Positions 1 to 5,567 of a stretch of 5,988 nt of DNA are shown here, piece by piece. The translations under genes and the position numbers were made by a program. The notes under the pieces were generated by a model. The model searched no databases and had not been told where the DNA came from. It saw only the letters and a program-made list of their open reading frames with translations. How positions within the stretch are numbered: position 1 is the first letter of the stretch; the number at the start of each line of letters is the position of its first letter. Location: contig JAICVE010000187.1 in assembly GCA_025935475.1 (NCBI GenBank), positions 1-5,988 of the forward strand, written 5' to 3'. This stretch comes from Nitrospira sp. GTDB lineage: Bacteria > Nitrospirota > Nitrospiria > Nitrospirales > Nitrospiraceae.

Positions 1-365
1 AGAGGTGTCTCGGCACTGTGACCAATCAAGGTGAAATCAAAGGAGATGGTACGATCCTGCTTCGTAGGCGTGAACCAATACAGAACCGGTTGCTCGTGGA
101 GCGTCAGACCGACATGTTCCGGAGCTAAGAGACTAATGACCGGCACACTCTTGTTCATTCCACGGGTTCCTCCGCCCCTCCGTAGACCTGGCGCTGGAGC
201 GCCCTTTCGCGGAGGCTGATATATGGCGGTGTGAACGACTTGTCCGCCTTGCGATTCCTTGACTACCGAGTGTTTGATACTTCCCTGATCGTCTGCCGTT
301 CCCATGAGAGGGTGGCTGACGACAACGCCCACTGTGATGCACCATATCGCCATGTGCCGTTTCAT
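1..365 (-). CDS. DUF928 domain-containing secreted protein, N-terminal part (runs off the left edge)
   Basis: Reading from the ATG at 365 gives 121 codons with no stop before the window edge, so the C-terminus is missing. A textbook AGGAGG (372-377) lies six bases before the ATG and fixes the start. Residues 1-24 look like a signal peptide: basic MKRH, a hydrophobic stretch to about residue 21, then GTA before DDQ, so the mature protein would be exported. Residues 51-69 carry PPRKGAPAP followed by RRGGGTRG, and then a segment with LLAPEHVGLTL and PVLYWF. This order (P-rich RGAP, GGGTRG, a LxPE..GLT strand, an aromatic strand) is the hallmark of DUF928, a family best known from cyanobacteria, often near CHAT or CHASE2 genes. 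Its biochemical role is unknown. The gene is divergent from the 70-aa hypothetical. Family assignment is from memory of the motif, with good confidence. Confidence 0.82.
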   Translation of the reverse strand, partial: MKRHMAIWCITVGVVVSHPLMGTADDQGSIKHSVVKESQGGQVVHTAIYQPPRKGAPAPGLRRGGGTRGMNKSVPVISLLAPEHVGLTLHEQPVLYWFTPTKQDRTISFDFTLIGHSAETP

Positions 366-371
366 ACGTTG

Positions 372-377
372 CCTCCT
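372..377 (-). promoter_or_regulatory. Strong Shine-Dalgarno site of the DUF928 gene
   Basis: The minus strand reads AGGAGG here, a full match to the anti-Shine-Dalgarno core, with six bases to the ATG at 365. It decides the start of the DUF928 gene, which is otherwise open to other frames on the same strand. Confidence 0.8.
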
Positions 378-562
378 GTGTTACGTGGCAATGCGCTCCC
401 GGCTGTGAAACACGACACCTACTGCTTGCATTGAGAATGAATGAGTTATAGAACGTGACAAGAAAAAACCGGCTGAGTCTATCAGAAATGCTGCTTGTGC
501 GTAAAGAAACCGGATCGCTGGAAAACCGGGGAAGGCCGAAGTCAAACGCCGCCTTAGGGGAA

Positions 563-638
563 GAGGCTAGTTCGCTCGGCGCCTTCACTCTTCACCGAGT
601 CCCTAGCTTCGTGCTTACCTCGTCACGTGGTAAGGCAC
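563..638 (+). other. Two adjacent predicted hairpins, possible structured RNA element
   Basis: GAGGCTAG (563-570) pairs with CTAGCTTC (603-610) over eight positions, one of them a G-U pair on the plus-strand RNA. Inside it CTCGG (575-579) pairs with CCGAG (595-599). Directly after it, GTGCTTACC (611-619) pairs with GGTAAGGCAC (629-638) with a single bulge. The G-U becomes an A-C mismatch on the other strand, which weakly favours a plus-strand RNA. I do not recognise a known riboswitch or small RNA family. It could be an untranslated leader, an intergenic repeat or chance. Confidence 0.35.
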
Positions 639-879
639 GTCCGTGACCAAAACTCGATCCTTGAACAATGCATGAGAGGCGGGACGCATGAAGCCAAGCA
701 ACTAGGGGCATGTGCTGCGACTTGGACGTTCAGCCTTGTACCGAAAAGAATGAAGCGAAGCCTCTTCGGACCTTTTCATGGGCATCCATTTTTGACCTTC
801 TATTGTAGGATGTTTGACCTCGACACGGAGTAGATCTGACAATCCGTCCGCAACTCACAATGCTCTTCAGCGTCGGAAT

Positions 880-899
880 CTGCTACCATGCTGCTACCA
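880..899 (+). repeat. Tandem 9-base direct repeat CTGCTACCA
   Basis: CTGCTACCA occurs at 880-888 and again at 891-899, with starts 11 bases apart, close to one helical turn. This puts the copies on the same face of the DNA about 70-85 bases before the start of the 70-aa gene. The position would suit a regulator site, but two short copies may also be chance. Confidence 0.3.
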
Positions 900-965
900 G
901 GGACAGGAAAATTGGCCCCCATTGGCCCCATGTTAAGAGCATCAGACTTTGGAACCGTTGGTCAG

Positions 966-1178
966 ATGAATATGGATCCGCGCCAATGGACATCTGAGAG
1001 GCCGACGAAGTCAGGGTTTTATTACTATCGTCAATCAAACGATGAAGATCCTATTGTCTTAAAGGTAGAAGTACTAGATGACCGTAAAGGTGTGGTATGG
1101 CTACTTGGCGATAATGCCTCAGAACCACTTGAACAATGTCACGGTGACTGGGCCGGCCCGATTGAGCCGCCAGGATGA
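966..1178 (+). CDS. Conserved-looking 70-aa hypothetical protein
   Basis: The frame encodes a compact 70-residue soluble protein with no signal peptide or membrane segment. It has the layout PRQWTSERPTKSGFYYYR near the N-terminus, a central acidic strand-rich part (LKVEVLDD) and a C-terminal WAGPIEPPG. The pattern of W-T-x-x-x-P-T-x-x-G-[FW]-Y-[WY]-[YW]-R at the front and [DE]-WAGPI-x-P at the end recurs in short hypothetical proteins that I recall from environmental bacteria and phages. No function is known to me. I chose the ATG at 966 (972 is equally possible) because residues encoded from 888 look non-coding in composition and neither upstream ATG has a clear ribosome binding site. It stands 34 bases before the next plus-strand frame and is transcribed toward the receiver gene ending at 1358. 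Confidence 0.65.
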   Translation: MNMDPRQWTSERPTKSGFYYYRQSNDEDPIVLKVEVLDDRKGVVWLLGDNASEPLEQCHGDWAGPIEPPG

Positions 1179-1212
1179 TTGCACTATTCGCCGTTGGTAT
1201 TAGGAGATAAAG

Positions 1213-1503
1213 GTGAAAAGATTGATGATTACTCGCTGGCCTGGTGAAGAAAGGTCTGATTCCGATGGTTCAAAAGTCTTTGGATGCCGTACGGTTATCG
1301 GGAAAGAGGATGTCCATCCTGGCGCAGAACCCCTCGTCATTGTCCCTGAGGCATCGGTCAGTGGTGACATGCATCAAAAGCCGCCTCGATCGCCGGTAAT
1401 AAAGTGTCGTTACCGGATTCTTTCGTCAGATACACGGAGCTTCCCGCCTCAGTCATTGCTTGAACCATTTCCTGCGATTCATGAATGGAAAGCCCTACGA
1501 TAG
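1213..1503 (+). CDS. Doubtful 96-aa frame with GTG start, colliding with the receiver gene
   Basis: A clean AGGAG (1202-1206) sits six bases before a GTG codon at 1213, and the first 48 or so codons (to 1357) have protein-like composition, beginning MKRLMITRW. From 1358 on, the frame runs antisense through the last 146 bases of the NarL-type receiver gene, and there its composition (many P, S, R) is that of a shadow frame. I recognise no domain. It may be a real short gene, a gene whose 3' end was lost, or simply a chance frame behind a chance ribosome binding site. It lies 34 bases after the 70-aa gene and could share its transcript. Confidence 0.3.
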   Translation: MKRLMITRWPGEERSDSDGSKVFGCRTVIGKEDVHPGAEPLVIVPEASVSGDMHQKPPRSPVIKCRYRILSSDTRSFPPQSLLEPFPAIHEWKALR

Positions 1504-1750
1504 CCACCTGAGGGAACTCCGTCTTGATTTGTAGTGTTGCTTGAATGCCACTCAATTGCGGCAGGGTGATATCCATCAGGACCACATCAGGTCGCAATTC
1601 ACGCACGAGCTGGACTGCACTCTTCCCATCGCCTGCTTCACCCACTACCTCAATGTTATGGTAGGAGCCCAGAAAGCTCCGTATGCCCGTTCGTAGGAAT
1701 TCATGGTCATCAACAATCAGCACCCGAATGCGAAGCCTCGGTTCTGTCAT
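1358..1750 (-). CDS. NarL/FixJ-type response regulator receiver, no output domain
   Basis: This 130-aa protein is a single receiver domain. The acidic pair is D14-D15 in the VDDHEF signature, the expected phosphate acceptor is D60 in VVLMDITLP, the switch serine is S88 in GLSIH, and the conserved lysine is K110 in YLTKES. The VDDHEFLRTGI opening and the AGSSVYLTKE segment are typical of NarL-family regulators. That family normally has a LuxR-type helix-turn-helix to about 210 residues, and here the protein stops after the receiver. No HTH remnant is readable after the stop codon, so it looks like a true stand-alone receiver rather than a recent truncation. The ATG at 1750 is preceded by AGGAAGAGG on the minus strand. 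It lies 270 bases after the upstream receiver gene and so may have its own promoter. It likely acts as a phosphate sink or by protein contact. Confidence 0.9.
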   Translation of the reverse strand: MTEPRLRIRVLIVDDHEFLRTGIRSFLGSYHNIEVVGEAGDGKSAVQLVRELRPDVVLMDITLPQLSGIQATLQIKTEFPQVAIVGLSIHESQEMVQAMTEAGSSVYLTKESGNDTLLPAIEAAFDACHH

Positions 1751-2020
1751 CTCCCTGCCTCTTCCTTTTGGTGGGTCAAGTAGCCTTAGGCCTGCCTACA
1801 CCTCTTTGCAGGTTCTTCTGATCGCAGCTGTGAGACGAAGGATAAGCATGCTCGTAAATTGGCGTCGATGAACCTACGCTACAGGATGGACCGGCTGTAT
1901 TAGGAAGTTTCATAGGGCCATTGTGCGTATCATTCAGTTTTCGACTCGTTTATAAACGGCAGTCACGCCACGTGGCCTTAGGCGGAAATACTAGAGACGA
2001 TGGAATCATATCGATTCTCG
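1751..2020 (-). promoter_or_regulatory. Gap before the NarL-type receiver, with two palindromes
   Basis: This 270-base gap has no gene with a ribosome binding site. It contains two perfect palindromes close together: CGTTTATAAACG (1947-1958) and GCCACGTGGC (1967-1976), with centres 19 bases apart. The first carries a TATAAA sequence on both strands that could serve as a -10 element, but no good -35 matches it. The second could act as a small hairpin just after the preceding receiver gene, though no T-run follows it, so it is not a standard terminator. The region probably holds the promoter of the NarL-type receiver. Confidence 0.3.
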
Positions 2021-2434
2021 TTAGGACTTTGGCGATGGGTCAGGCGAGACGGGAATGGCAGTCAAACATCGAAAAAGCCTGTCGCAGACTTGGATCAATT
2101 CCTTGCTATCAAATGGCTTAGCTAAGTATGCGTTGGCGCCGCTGCGCATGGCCTGATCGAACATCTGCCTGTCGTGACTGGCCGAGATCATCAAAATGGG
2201 AACATCCGAACACTGACTGCGTAGCCGACGAAGCACCTCAATGCCGTGAACGATCGGCAGTTCCATGTCCAAGATCACGCCAGTAATAGGGCTACGTTGG
2301 GTTTCCAGGGCAAAGAGCGCGAACGCGGTTTGACCATCGTGAGCGGTGATCACGTCGTACCCATCGGCCTGCAGGCGGTCTTGTAAGGCCTCGCAGATAT
2401 GCGGTTCGTCATCAACGATGAGGAGGCGAGCCAT
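2021..2434 (-). CDS. Stand-alone CheY-like response regulator receiver
   Basis: The protein is 137 aa and consists of one receiver domain followed by a short proline- and serine-rich tail (VSPDPSPKS). D8-D9 form the acidic pocket (IVDDEP), D56 is the expected phosphate acceptor (VILDMELP), S84 the switch residue (ISAS) and K106 the conserved lysine (YLAKPF). The frame is open further upstream, but that part overlaps the winged-helix gene in another frame and has shadow-like composition. I therefore set the start at the ATG at 2434, which has GGAG eight bases before it. The start lies inside the 3' end of the winged-helix gene (23 shared bases), indicating translational coupling. With no output domain it must act through a partner; the winged-helix product is the obvious candidate. 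Confidence 0.9.
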   Translation of the reverse strand: MARLLIVDDEPHICEALQDRLQADGYDVITAHDGQTAFALFALETQRSPITGVILDMELPIVHGIEVLRRLRSQCSDVPILMISASHDRQMFDQAMRSGANAYLAKPFDSKELIQVCDRLFRCLTAIPVSPDPSPKS

Positions 2435-2678
2435 TGAGCGTGCTCCAAAGCTCCGTCTTTCTGAGCCAATACACCAAGCCCTCGCGGCGAAGCTCGACCA
2501 TTCCACGGCGACTGAGACTGTCCATTGCCATGAACAACTGCGTCCAGCTGAATTCCGGCGCCTCCTCCATGACCTCTTCGACGGTATACGATTCTCCATC
2601 TCGAAGGAGATCGATGAGGCGTGATTCAGGCGTACTGAGTTGATGAGTGATGTTCTGAGACCGCGCTGCCGGCGTCAT
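2412..2678 (-). CDS. Small winged-helix-like protein, putative DNA-binding
   Basis: This 88-aa soluble protein has a helical core at about residues 17-58 (SRLIDLL, then SYTVEEVMEEA, then SWTQLFMAMDSLSRRGMV). A short two-strand segment at 60-73 (VELRREGLVYWLRK) follows. This is the layout of a winged helix-turn-helix: helix 1, turn, helix 2, recognition helix, wing. A basic RR before the wing suits DNA contact. I cannot name a family. The ATG at 2678 overlaps the stop of the cupredoxin gene by four bases (ATGA) and is preceded by AGAGG on the minus strand. Its own 3' end overlaps the next receiver gene by 23 bases. This position makes it likely to be the separate output half of that receiver, or a repressor of the locus. 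Both roles are inference. Confidence 0.8.
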   Translation of the reverse strand: MTPAARSQNITHQLSTPESRLIDLLRDGESYTVEEVMEEAPEFSWTQLFMAMDSLSRRGMVELRREGLVYWLRKTELWSTLNGSPPHR

Positions 2679-3091
2679 CGGTCATACCTCTCTTCTTTCA
2701 CAGGTGTCGAGGATGGGTCGATGACCAGCAGCATGCCTCGCATGATCGGATGCAACTCGCAGTGGTAGGCATAGCGGCCGGGAGGCAGGGGGGCGACGAG
2801 GAAGCTACTATCAGGGGGAATAGCGATAGATTGAAGTGGGCATGGTTCCTCGTCGATGCATGCATCGTGTCGAACACTATGGGGAGATGCTGTGGCATTG
2901 ACCCAACGAATCTGCATGCCCATGGGCACGACAGCCACCGGGGGTTCATAGTACGGCGCGCTCGATTGAAAGACGATCTCTATCACAGAATTGAAGGCAG
3001 CGGTCTCAGGTGATGCAGCCGTGCCCGAGATGAGAACGATGGCCAGGATTGAGAGTGTGCGCGCGATGAAATCTCCTTCAGATCGCATCAT
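2675..3091 (-). CDS. Exported amicyanin/plastocyanin-like cupredoxin
   Basis: The gene encodes 138 aa. Residues 1-27 form a signal peptide: MMRSEGDFIAR, a hydrophobic run TLSILAIVLIS, then GTAAS, so the mature protein is periplasmic or otherwise extracytoplasmic. Type I copper ligands are visible: H71 in ASPHSVRH, and C111, H114 and M117 in YHCELHPIM. The Cys-x2-His-x2-Met spacing is that of amicyanin and related short-loop cupredoxins; blue-copper electron transfer or copper binding is expected. The extra cysteines in CIDEEPC (78 and 84) lie beside the His ligand and could form a disulfide. I took the ATG at 3091, which has GGAG six bases upstream; the frame extends further but without a signal-like start. 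It is 137 bases after the response regulator and overlaps the winged-helix gene by four bases. The physiological partner is not shown by the sequence. Confidence 0.9.
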   Translation of the reverse strand: MMRSEGDFIARTLSILAIVLISGTAASPETAAFNSVIEIVFQSSAPYYEPPVAVVPMGMQIRWVNATASPHSVRHDACIDEEPCPLQSIAIPPDSSFLVAPLPPGRYAYHCELHPIMRGMLLVIDPSSTPVKEERYDR

Positions 3092-3228
3092 GGTGGTCTC
3101 CGCCCCGCTCTTGACAGGACGACACCCTATACCTAGGTGAGATAAGGATTCGATAGGGAGATGGGGGCGCTTCTTATAAAGAAGTCGTAAAGAAGGCCGA
3201 AGGACCACCAGACGTGGCGTGCTTGGTA
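3092..3228 (-). promoter_or_regulatory. Gap between the KdpE-like regulator and the cupredoxin, possible promoter
   Basis: The largest break inside the main cluster. It contains CTTCTT-ATA-AAGAAG (3170-3184), whose minus strand includes TATAAG as a possible -10, the palindrome ACCTAGGT (3131-3138), and an inverted repeat CCCTAT (3125-3130) with ATAGGG (3153-3158) around it. No strong -35 and no T-run terminator are visible. It may carry an internal promoter for the cupredoxin block, or simply be spacer in one transcript. Confidence 0.3.
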
Positions 3229-3927
3229 TCAACCATCCGCGTCCGTGCAAAATCGATATCCAACTCCAGGGTCGGTGAGAATAAATCGCGGTCGGCCCGG
3301 CTGTTTTTCGATCTTTTTCCTGAGCTGACCAACGAAGACACGCAGGTATTGAGCCTGATCCACGTACGCTTGTCCCCAGACTTCCTGAAGCAACATGCGA
3401 TGGGTAAGCACTTTCCCGGCATGTTCAATCATGTATTTCAAGAGATCATATTCGGTGGGAGTCAATCTGACCGGCTGACCCTCGAGACTCACCTCCCGTC
3501 GGTCGAAGTTCACCGAGAGACTCCCTGCGACAAAGATCGGAGCCGCGCTTGTGGCACCGGCGGCCCTCCGCAGCAAGGATCGTATTCGAGCGAAGAGCTC
3601 TTCCATCCCGAATGGCTTCGTCATATAGTCGTCAGCGCCGCTCTCGAGTGCATGAACCTTCTGTGCTTCTTCTCCAATGGCTGATAACACGATAATAGGG
3701 AGTGTTGAAACGGCGCGGAGCTTTTGTACCACTTCGATGCCTCCCATACCCGGCATCAGCAGATCGAGGATGAGAAGGTCCGGCCGTTGGTTTTCAAATG
3801 CCATGATCCCCTGTTCGCCTGTCTCGGCCGTATCGACAGCGTATCCTCGAGTTTCAAGATTCACTTTGAGCCACCGGCGAATGGGTGCTTCGTCGTCCAC
3901 GACGAGAATGCGTGCACCGATGCTCAT
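3229..3927 (-). CDS. OmpR-family response regulator, KdpE-like
   Basis: This 232-aa protein has a receiver (about 5-120) and an OmpR-type winged helix (about 130-228). Receiver residues are D11-D12 (VVDDEAPIRRWL), the acceptor D55 (LILDLLMPG), S82 (VLSAIGEE) and K104 (YMTKPF). The output domain contains LTPTEYDLLKYM, HAGKVLTHRMLLQEVWG, YLRVFVGQLRKKIE and DPGVGYRF, the text of the KdpE branch. The start is the ATG at 3927, preceded by AAAGGA; it overlaps the kinase stop codon by four bases (ATGA), which identifies the two as a cognate pair. Potassium control is not implied: no kdpFABC and no KdpD N-terminal domain are present. Its targets may include the cupredoxin gene just downstream. Confidence is high for the family and low for the regulon. 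Confidence 0.95.
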   Translation of the reverse strand: MSIGARILVVDDEAPIRRWLKVNLETRGYAVDTAETGEQGIMAFENQRPDLLILDLLMPGMGGIEVVQKLRAVSTLPIIVLSAIGEEAQKVHALESGADDYMTKPFGMEELFARIRSLLRRAAGATSAAPIFVAGSLSVNFDRREVSLEGQPVRLTPTEYDLLKYMIEHAGKVLTHRMLLQEVWGQAYVDQAQYLRVFVGQLRKKIEKQPGRPRFILTDPGVGYRFCTDADG

Positions 3928-5330
3928 GACGTCCTTTCCACCGACAGCAGGGAAATACTGTGGGGTCCCTCGCCCATCGGATTTACGAAAGGCAGTCGGA
4001 AGAGAAAGGTGGTCTCGCCATACATTGATCGGGCACTGATTTGGCCGCCATGAGCTTCGATGATGCTTTTGCAAATAGCCAGTCCAAGACCAGTCCCTGG
4101 CGGTCTAGACGACTGCGTCGACTCTAATCGATAAAAGCGCTCAAAGATCTTCTCAGTCTCATCGGGAGGAATGTCCTGACCAGTATTCGTCACGGACATT
4201 TCCAGTTCTCTGTCCCTGACTGACGCGGCAAGCCGAATGGGGGAGCCGGGAGAGGAAAATTTCACAGCGTTCTCCAGCAGGTTCACCAGTACTTGCTGAA
4301 TTTGCACAGCATCCACTGAAATGGGGGGAAGATCCGGCGCAAGCTTTATGTCGAGGGGCCGATCTTTGATAAAGACGTCGAGGCGACGGATCGCTCCTTC
4401 GACGAGGTCCTCCAAAACGTTCCATTCACGGTGCGGTTGTAACGTCCCGGCCTCCAAGCGGGACATGTCCAACAGATTGCCGACGAGTCGATTCAAATAA
4501 TCGACTTGCTCCTCGATGGTTGTCACGACCTCTGCACTCACTCGACTCTGTTCCCCATCAGAGCGCAAGCTAAACAGCATTGATTTGATCGTGGTCAGCG
4601 GTGTGCGGAGCTCATGGGAGACCGAGGACAATAATGACGACTTGATCGCATCGCTTTGCCTCAAGGCATCCAGTGTTTTCGCTTGGCTGACCTTCAGTGC
4701 TTGTTCGGCCGTCAGGAAACGCCAGGTCCCTAAGACGGCCAGCGTCACTACCAGGAAGACGACCACGACCTCCCATCGGATCAGCTGTTGGATGCGCGCT
4801 TCAGAGTGTTGAGTCAACAGGGTCACGGCATCATTGGCCGTGGTGAGCAAGGCAATATTGTCCTCGAGGAGTTTCTTGCGGATGGTCTCACGGGTCGCGA
4901 TCGGCCGAGCGGCAAGAAAGGCTTCGGCAAGGTTTGCAAATTCCGCCAGTAAACGCCCTTGTTCGAGCAGTTTCGAACGGATTTCTGCCGTGGGAGCTGC
5001 AGGGAGTGACACAGTGTTGACAAACTGAGTGCTCGTGGAACCTCCGTCGATCAGGACACGGAGACGTTGCTCGAGTAGAGCCCGCGTCTCCTGATGGTGC
5101 ACCGCGGCGCCTTGGGCGGCCAACAGCAGCTCCTTCATGTACCGTTCCAACAACATACGCTGACGTCCGGCCATATCGATGGCCAGCGCGTCAGATTCTC
5201 GATAGTGAAGAACAGTTAATGTGAGAGGAATACTTGCAAGAGCTGTGATGATAAGCAGGCCCAGAATCCCCGTCATCGACCAGCTGTGATTCCGATTCCT
5301 GCTCGACCGAAGAGCCGTGGCCCCATCCAT
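3924..5330 (-). CDS. Membrane sensor histidine kinase with PilJ/NarX-like sensor domain
   Basis: With the ATG at 5330 (AGAGGT ribosome site just upstream) the protein has 468 aa. TM1 is at about 18-43 and TM2 at about 186-206; the roughly 140-aa loop between them is extracytoplasmic. The loop opens with AIDMAGRQRMLLERYMKEL (49-67), the signature of the PilJ-type four-helix sensor, a relative of the NarX nitrate/nitrite sensor P-box. A short coil follows TM2, then HisKA with H239 in SVSHELRTPL, N354 in the N box (NLLENAVKF), the F box IFERFYR, and G2 as GTGLGLAI (412-419). The G1 box reads NTGQDIPP instead of the usual DxGxG; Asn at this place also occurs in CusS-like kinases. The kinase core text (SSLLSSVSHELRTPLTTIK) resembles KdpD, but its N-terminal KdpD/USP domains are absent. 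It is coupled to the KdpE-like regulator by a 4-base overlap. The frame stays open up to 5567, giving a longer but less supported N-terminus. Confidence 0.93.
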   Translation of the reverse strand: MDGATALRSSRNRNHSWSMTGILGLLIITALASIPLTLTVLHYRESDALAIDMAGRQRMLLERYMKELLLAAQGAAVHHQETRALLEQRLRVLIDGGSTSTQFVNTVSLPAAPTAEIRSKLLEQGRLLAEFANLAEAFLAARPIATRETIRKKLLEDNIALLTTANDAVTLLTQHSEARIQQLIRWEVVVVFLVVTLAVLGTWRFLTAEQALKVSQAKTLDALRQSDAIKSSLLSSVSHELRTPLTTIKSMLFSLRSDGEQSRVSAEVVTTIEEQVDYLNRLVGNLLDMSRLEAGTLQPHREWNVLEDLVEGAIRRLDVFIKDRPLDIKLAPDLPPISVDAVQIQQVLVNLLENAVKFSSPGSPIRLAASVRDRELEMSVTNTGQDIPPDETEKIFERFYRLESTQSSRPPGTGLGLAICKSIIEAHGGQISARSMYGETTFLFRLPFVNPMGEGPHSISLLSVERTS

Positions 5331-5567
5331 AGCGACCTCTAGGTAAGGCATCTTACCAATGATACAACAGATTCCTCCAGCCTCACTCAGCCCTTCAACC
5401 ACTGGTAGCACATTCCGTTGGAGGGTCTTTGATACTTTCATGCTGACTCGCGCAAGCACGGCCTGAATCCTTTCCCTCTTTTTTGTGCTAGCACCCTGCT
5501 GCCAGGACGGGGCAAACCACCCCAACTGGTCCAATCTTCTGAGCCCTCGGATTTGTGGCTTCTTGTG
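5331..5567 (-). other. Spacer between the 47-aa membrane protein and the kinase, open in frame with both
   Basis: The 237 bases carry no separate gene that I can support. The kinase reading frame has no stop here until the TGA that ends the small membrane protein, so small protein, spacer and kinase lie in one frame divided by one stop codon. Alternative starts in the spacer (ATG at 5441 and 5351, TTG at 5534) lack ribosome sites. A perfect 10-base palindrome GTGCTAGCAC lies at 5485-5494; on the minus strand six A residues follow it rather than T, so it is not a terminator. A kinase promoter may lie here. Confidence 0.4.

Larger units (their letters stand above)
366..965. other. 600-base region without a convincing gene, between divergent genes
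   Basis: Several short frames are open here on both strands. None has a plausible ribosome binding site combined with protein-like composition or a recognisable motif. The stretch must hold the promoters of the leftward DUF928 gene and of the rightward 70-aa gene. Structure visible in it includes two adjacent hairpins (563-610 and 611-638), three CCGG sites each preceded by three or more A residues (469-472, 510-513, 526-529), a small CGAAG-CCT-CTTCG hairpin at 756-768, and a 9-base direct repeat CTGCTACCA at 880-888 and 891-899. I could not place a good -35/-10 pair with confidence. Confidence 0.6.

Noticed and set aside
177..215. Nested hairpin (CCTCCG/CGGAGG around GGCGC-TGGA-GCGCC)
   Set aside because: It falls on the GAPAP...GGGTRG coding part of the DUF928 gene, whose Gly/Pro/Arg codons naturally give such GC-rich complementarity.
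425..445. Possible Fur-box-like text TTGAGAATGAATGAG upstream of the DUF928 gene
   Set aside because: Only a partial match to the hexamer repeats, with no inverted half; too weak to report.
133..588. Open frame on the minus strand overlapping the DUF928 gene
   Set aside because: Its part below 365 is a shadow of the DUF928 frame, which has the ribosome site, signal peptide and family motif. The upstream part lacks a ribosome site and has no recognisable content.
455..833. Two short plus-strand frames (455-646 and 627-833)
   Set aside because: Both use GTG starts without ribosome sites, show no domain, and run through the hairpin region; treated as chance frames.
1776..1913. 45-aa minus-strand frame in the gap before the NarL-type receiver
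   Set aside because: It starts with ATG but has no ribosome site, and its composition is S/P/C-rich with no motif.
3092..3250. Longer N-terminus for the cupredoxin from 3250
   Set aside because: It would bury the signal peptide behind about 53 basic residues and overlap the end of the response regulator gene. The ATG at 3091 has GGAG and begins the signal peptide.
3677..4053. Plus-strand frames opposite the regulator and kinase
   Set aside because: Antisense shadows of genes with full catalytic motifs; no ribosome sites or domains of their own.
5331..5534. Longer N-terminus for the kinase from the TTG at 5534 or the ATG at 5441
   Set aside because: No ribosome site precedes either codon, while AGAGGT precedes the ATG at 5330, whose product has the normal N-terminus-TM1 layout. 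Kept only as a finding about the shared frame.
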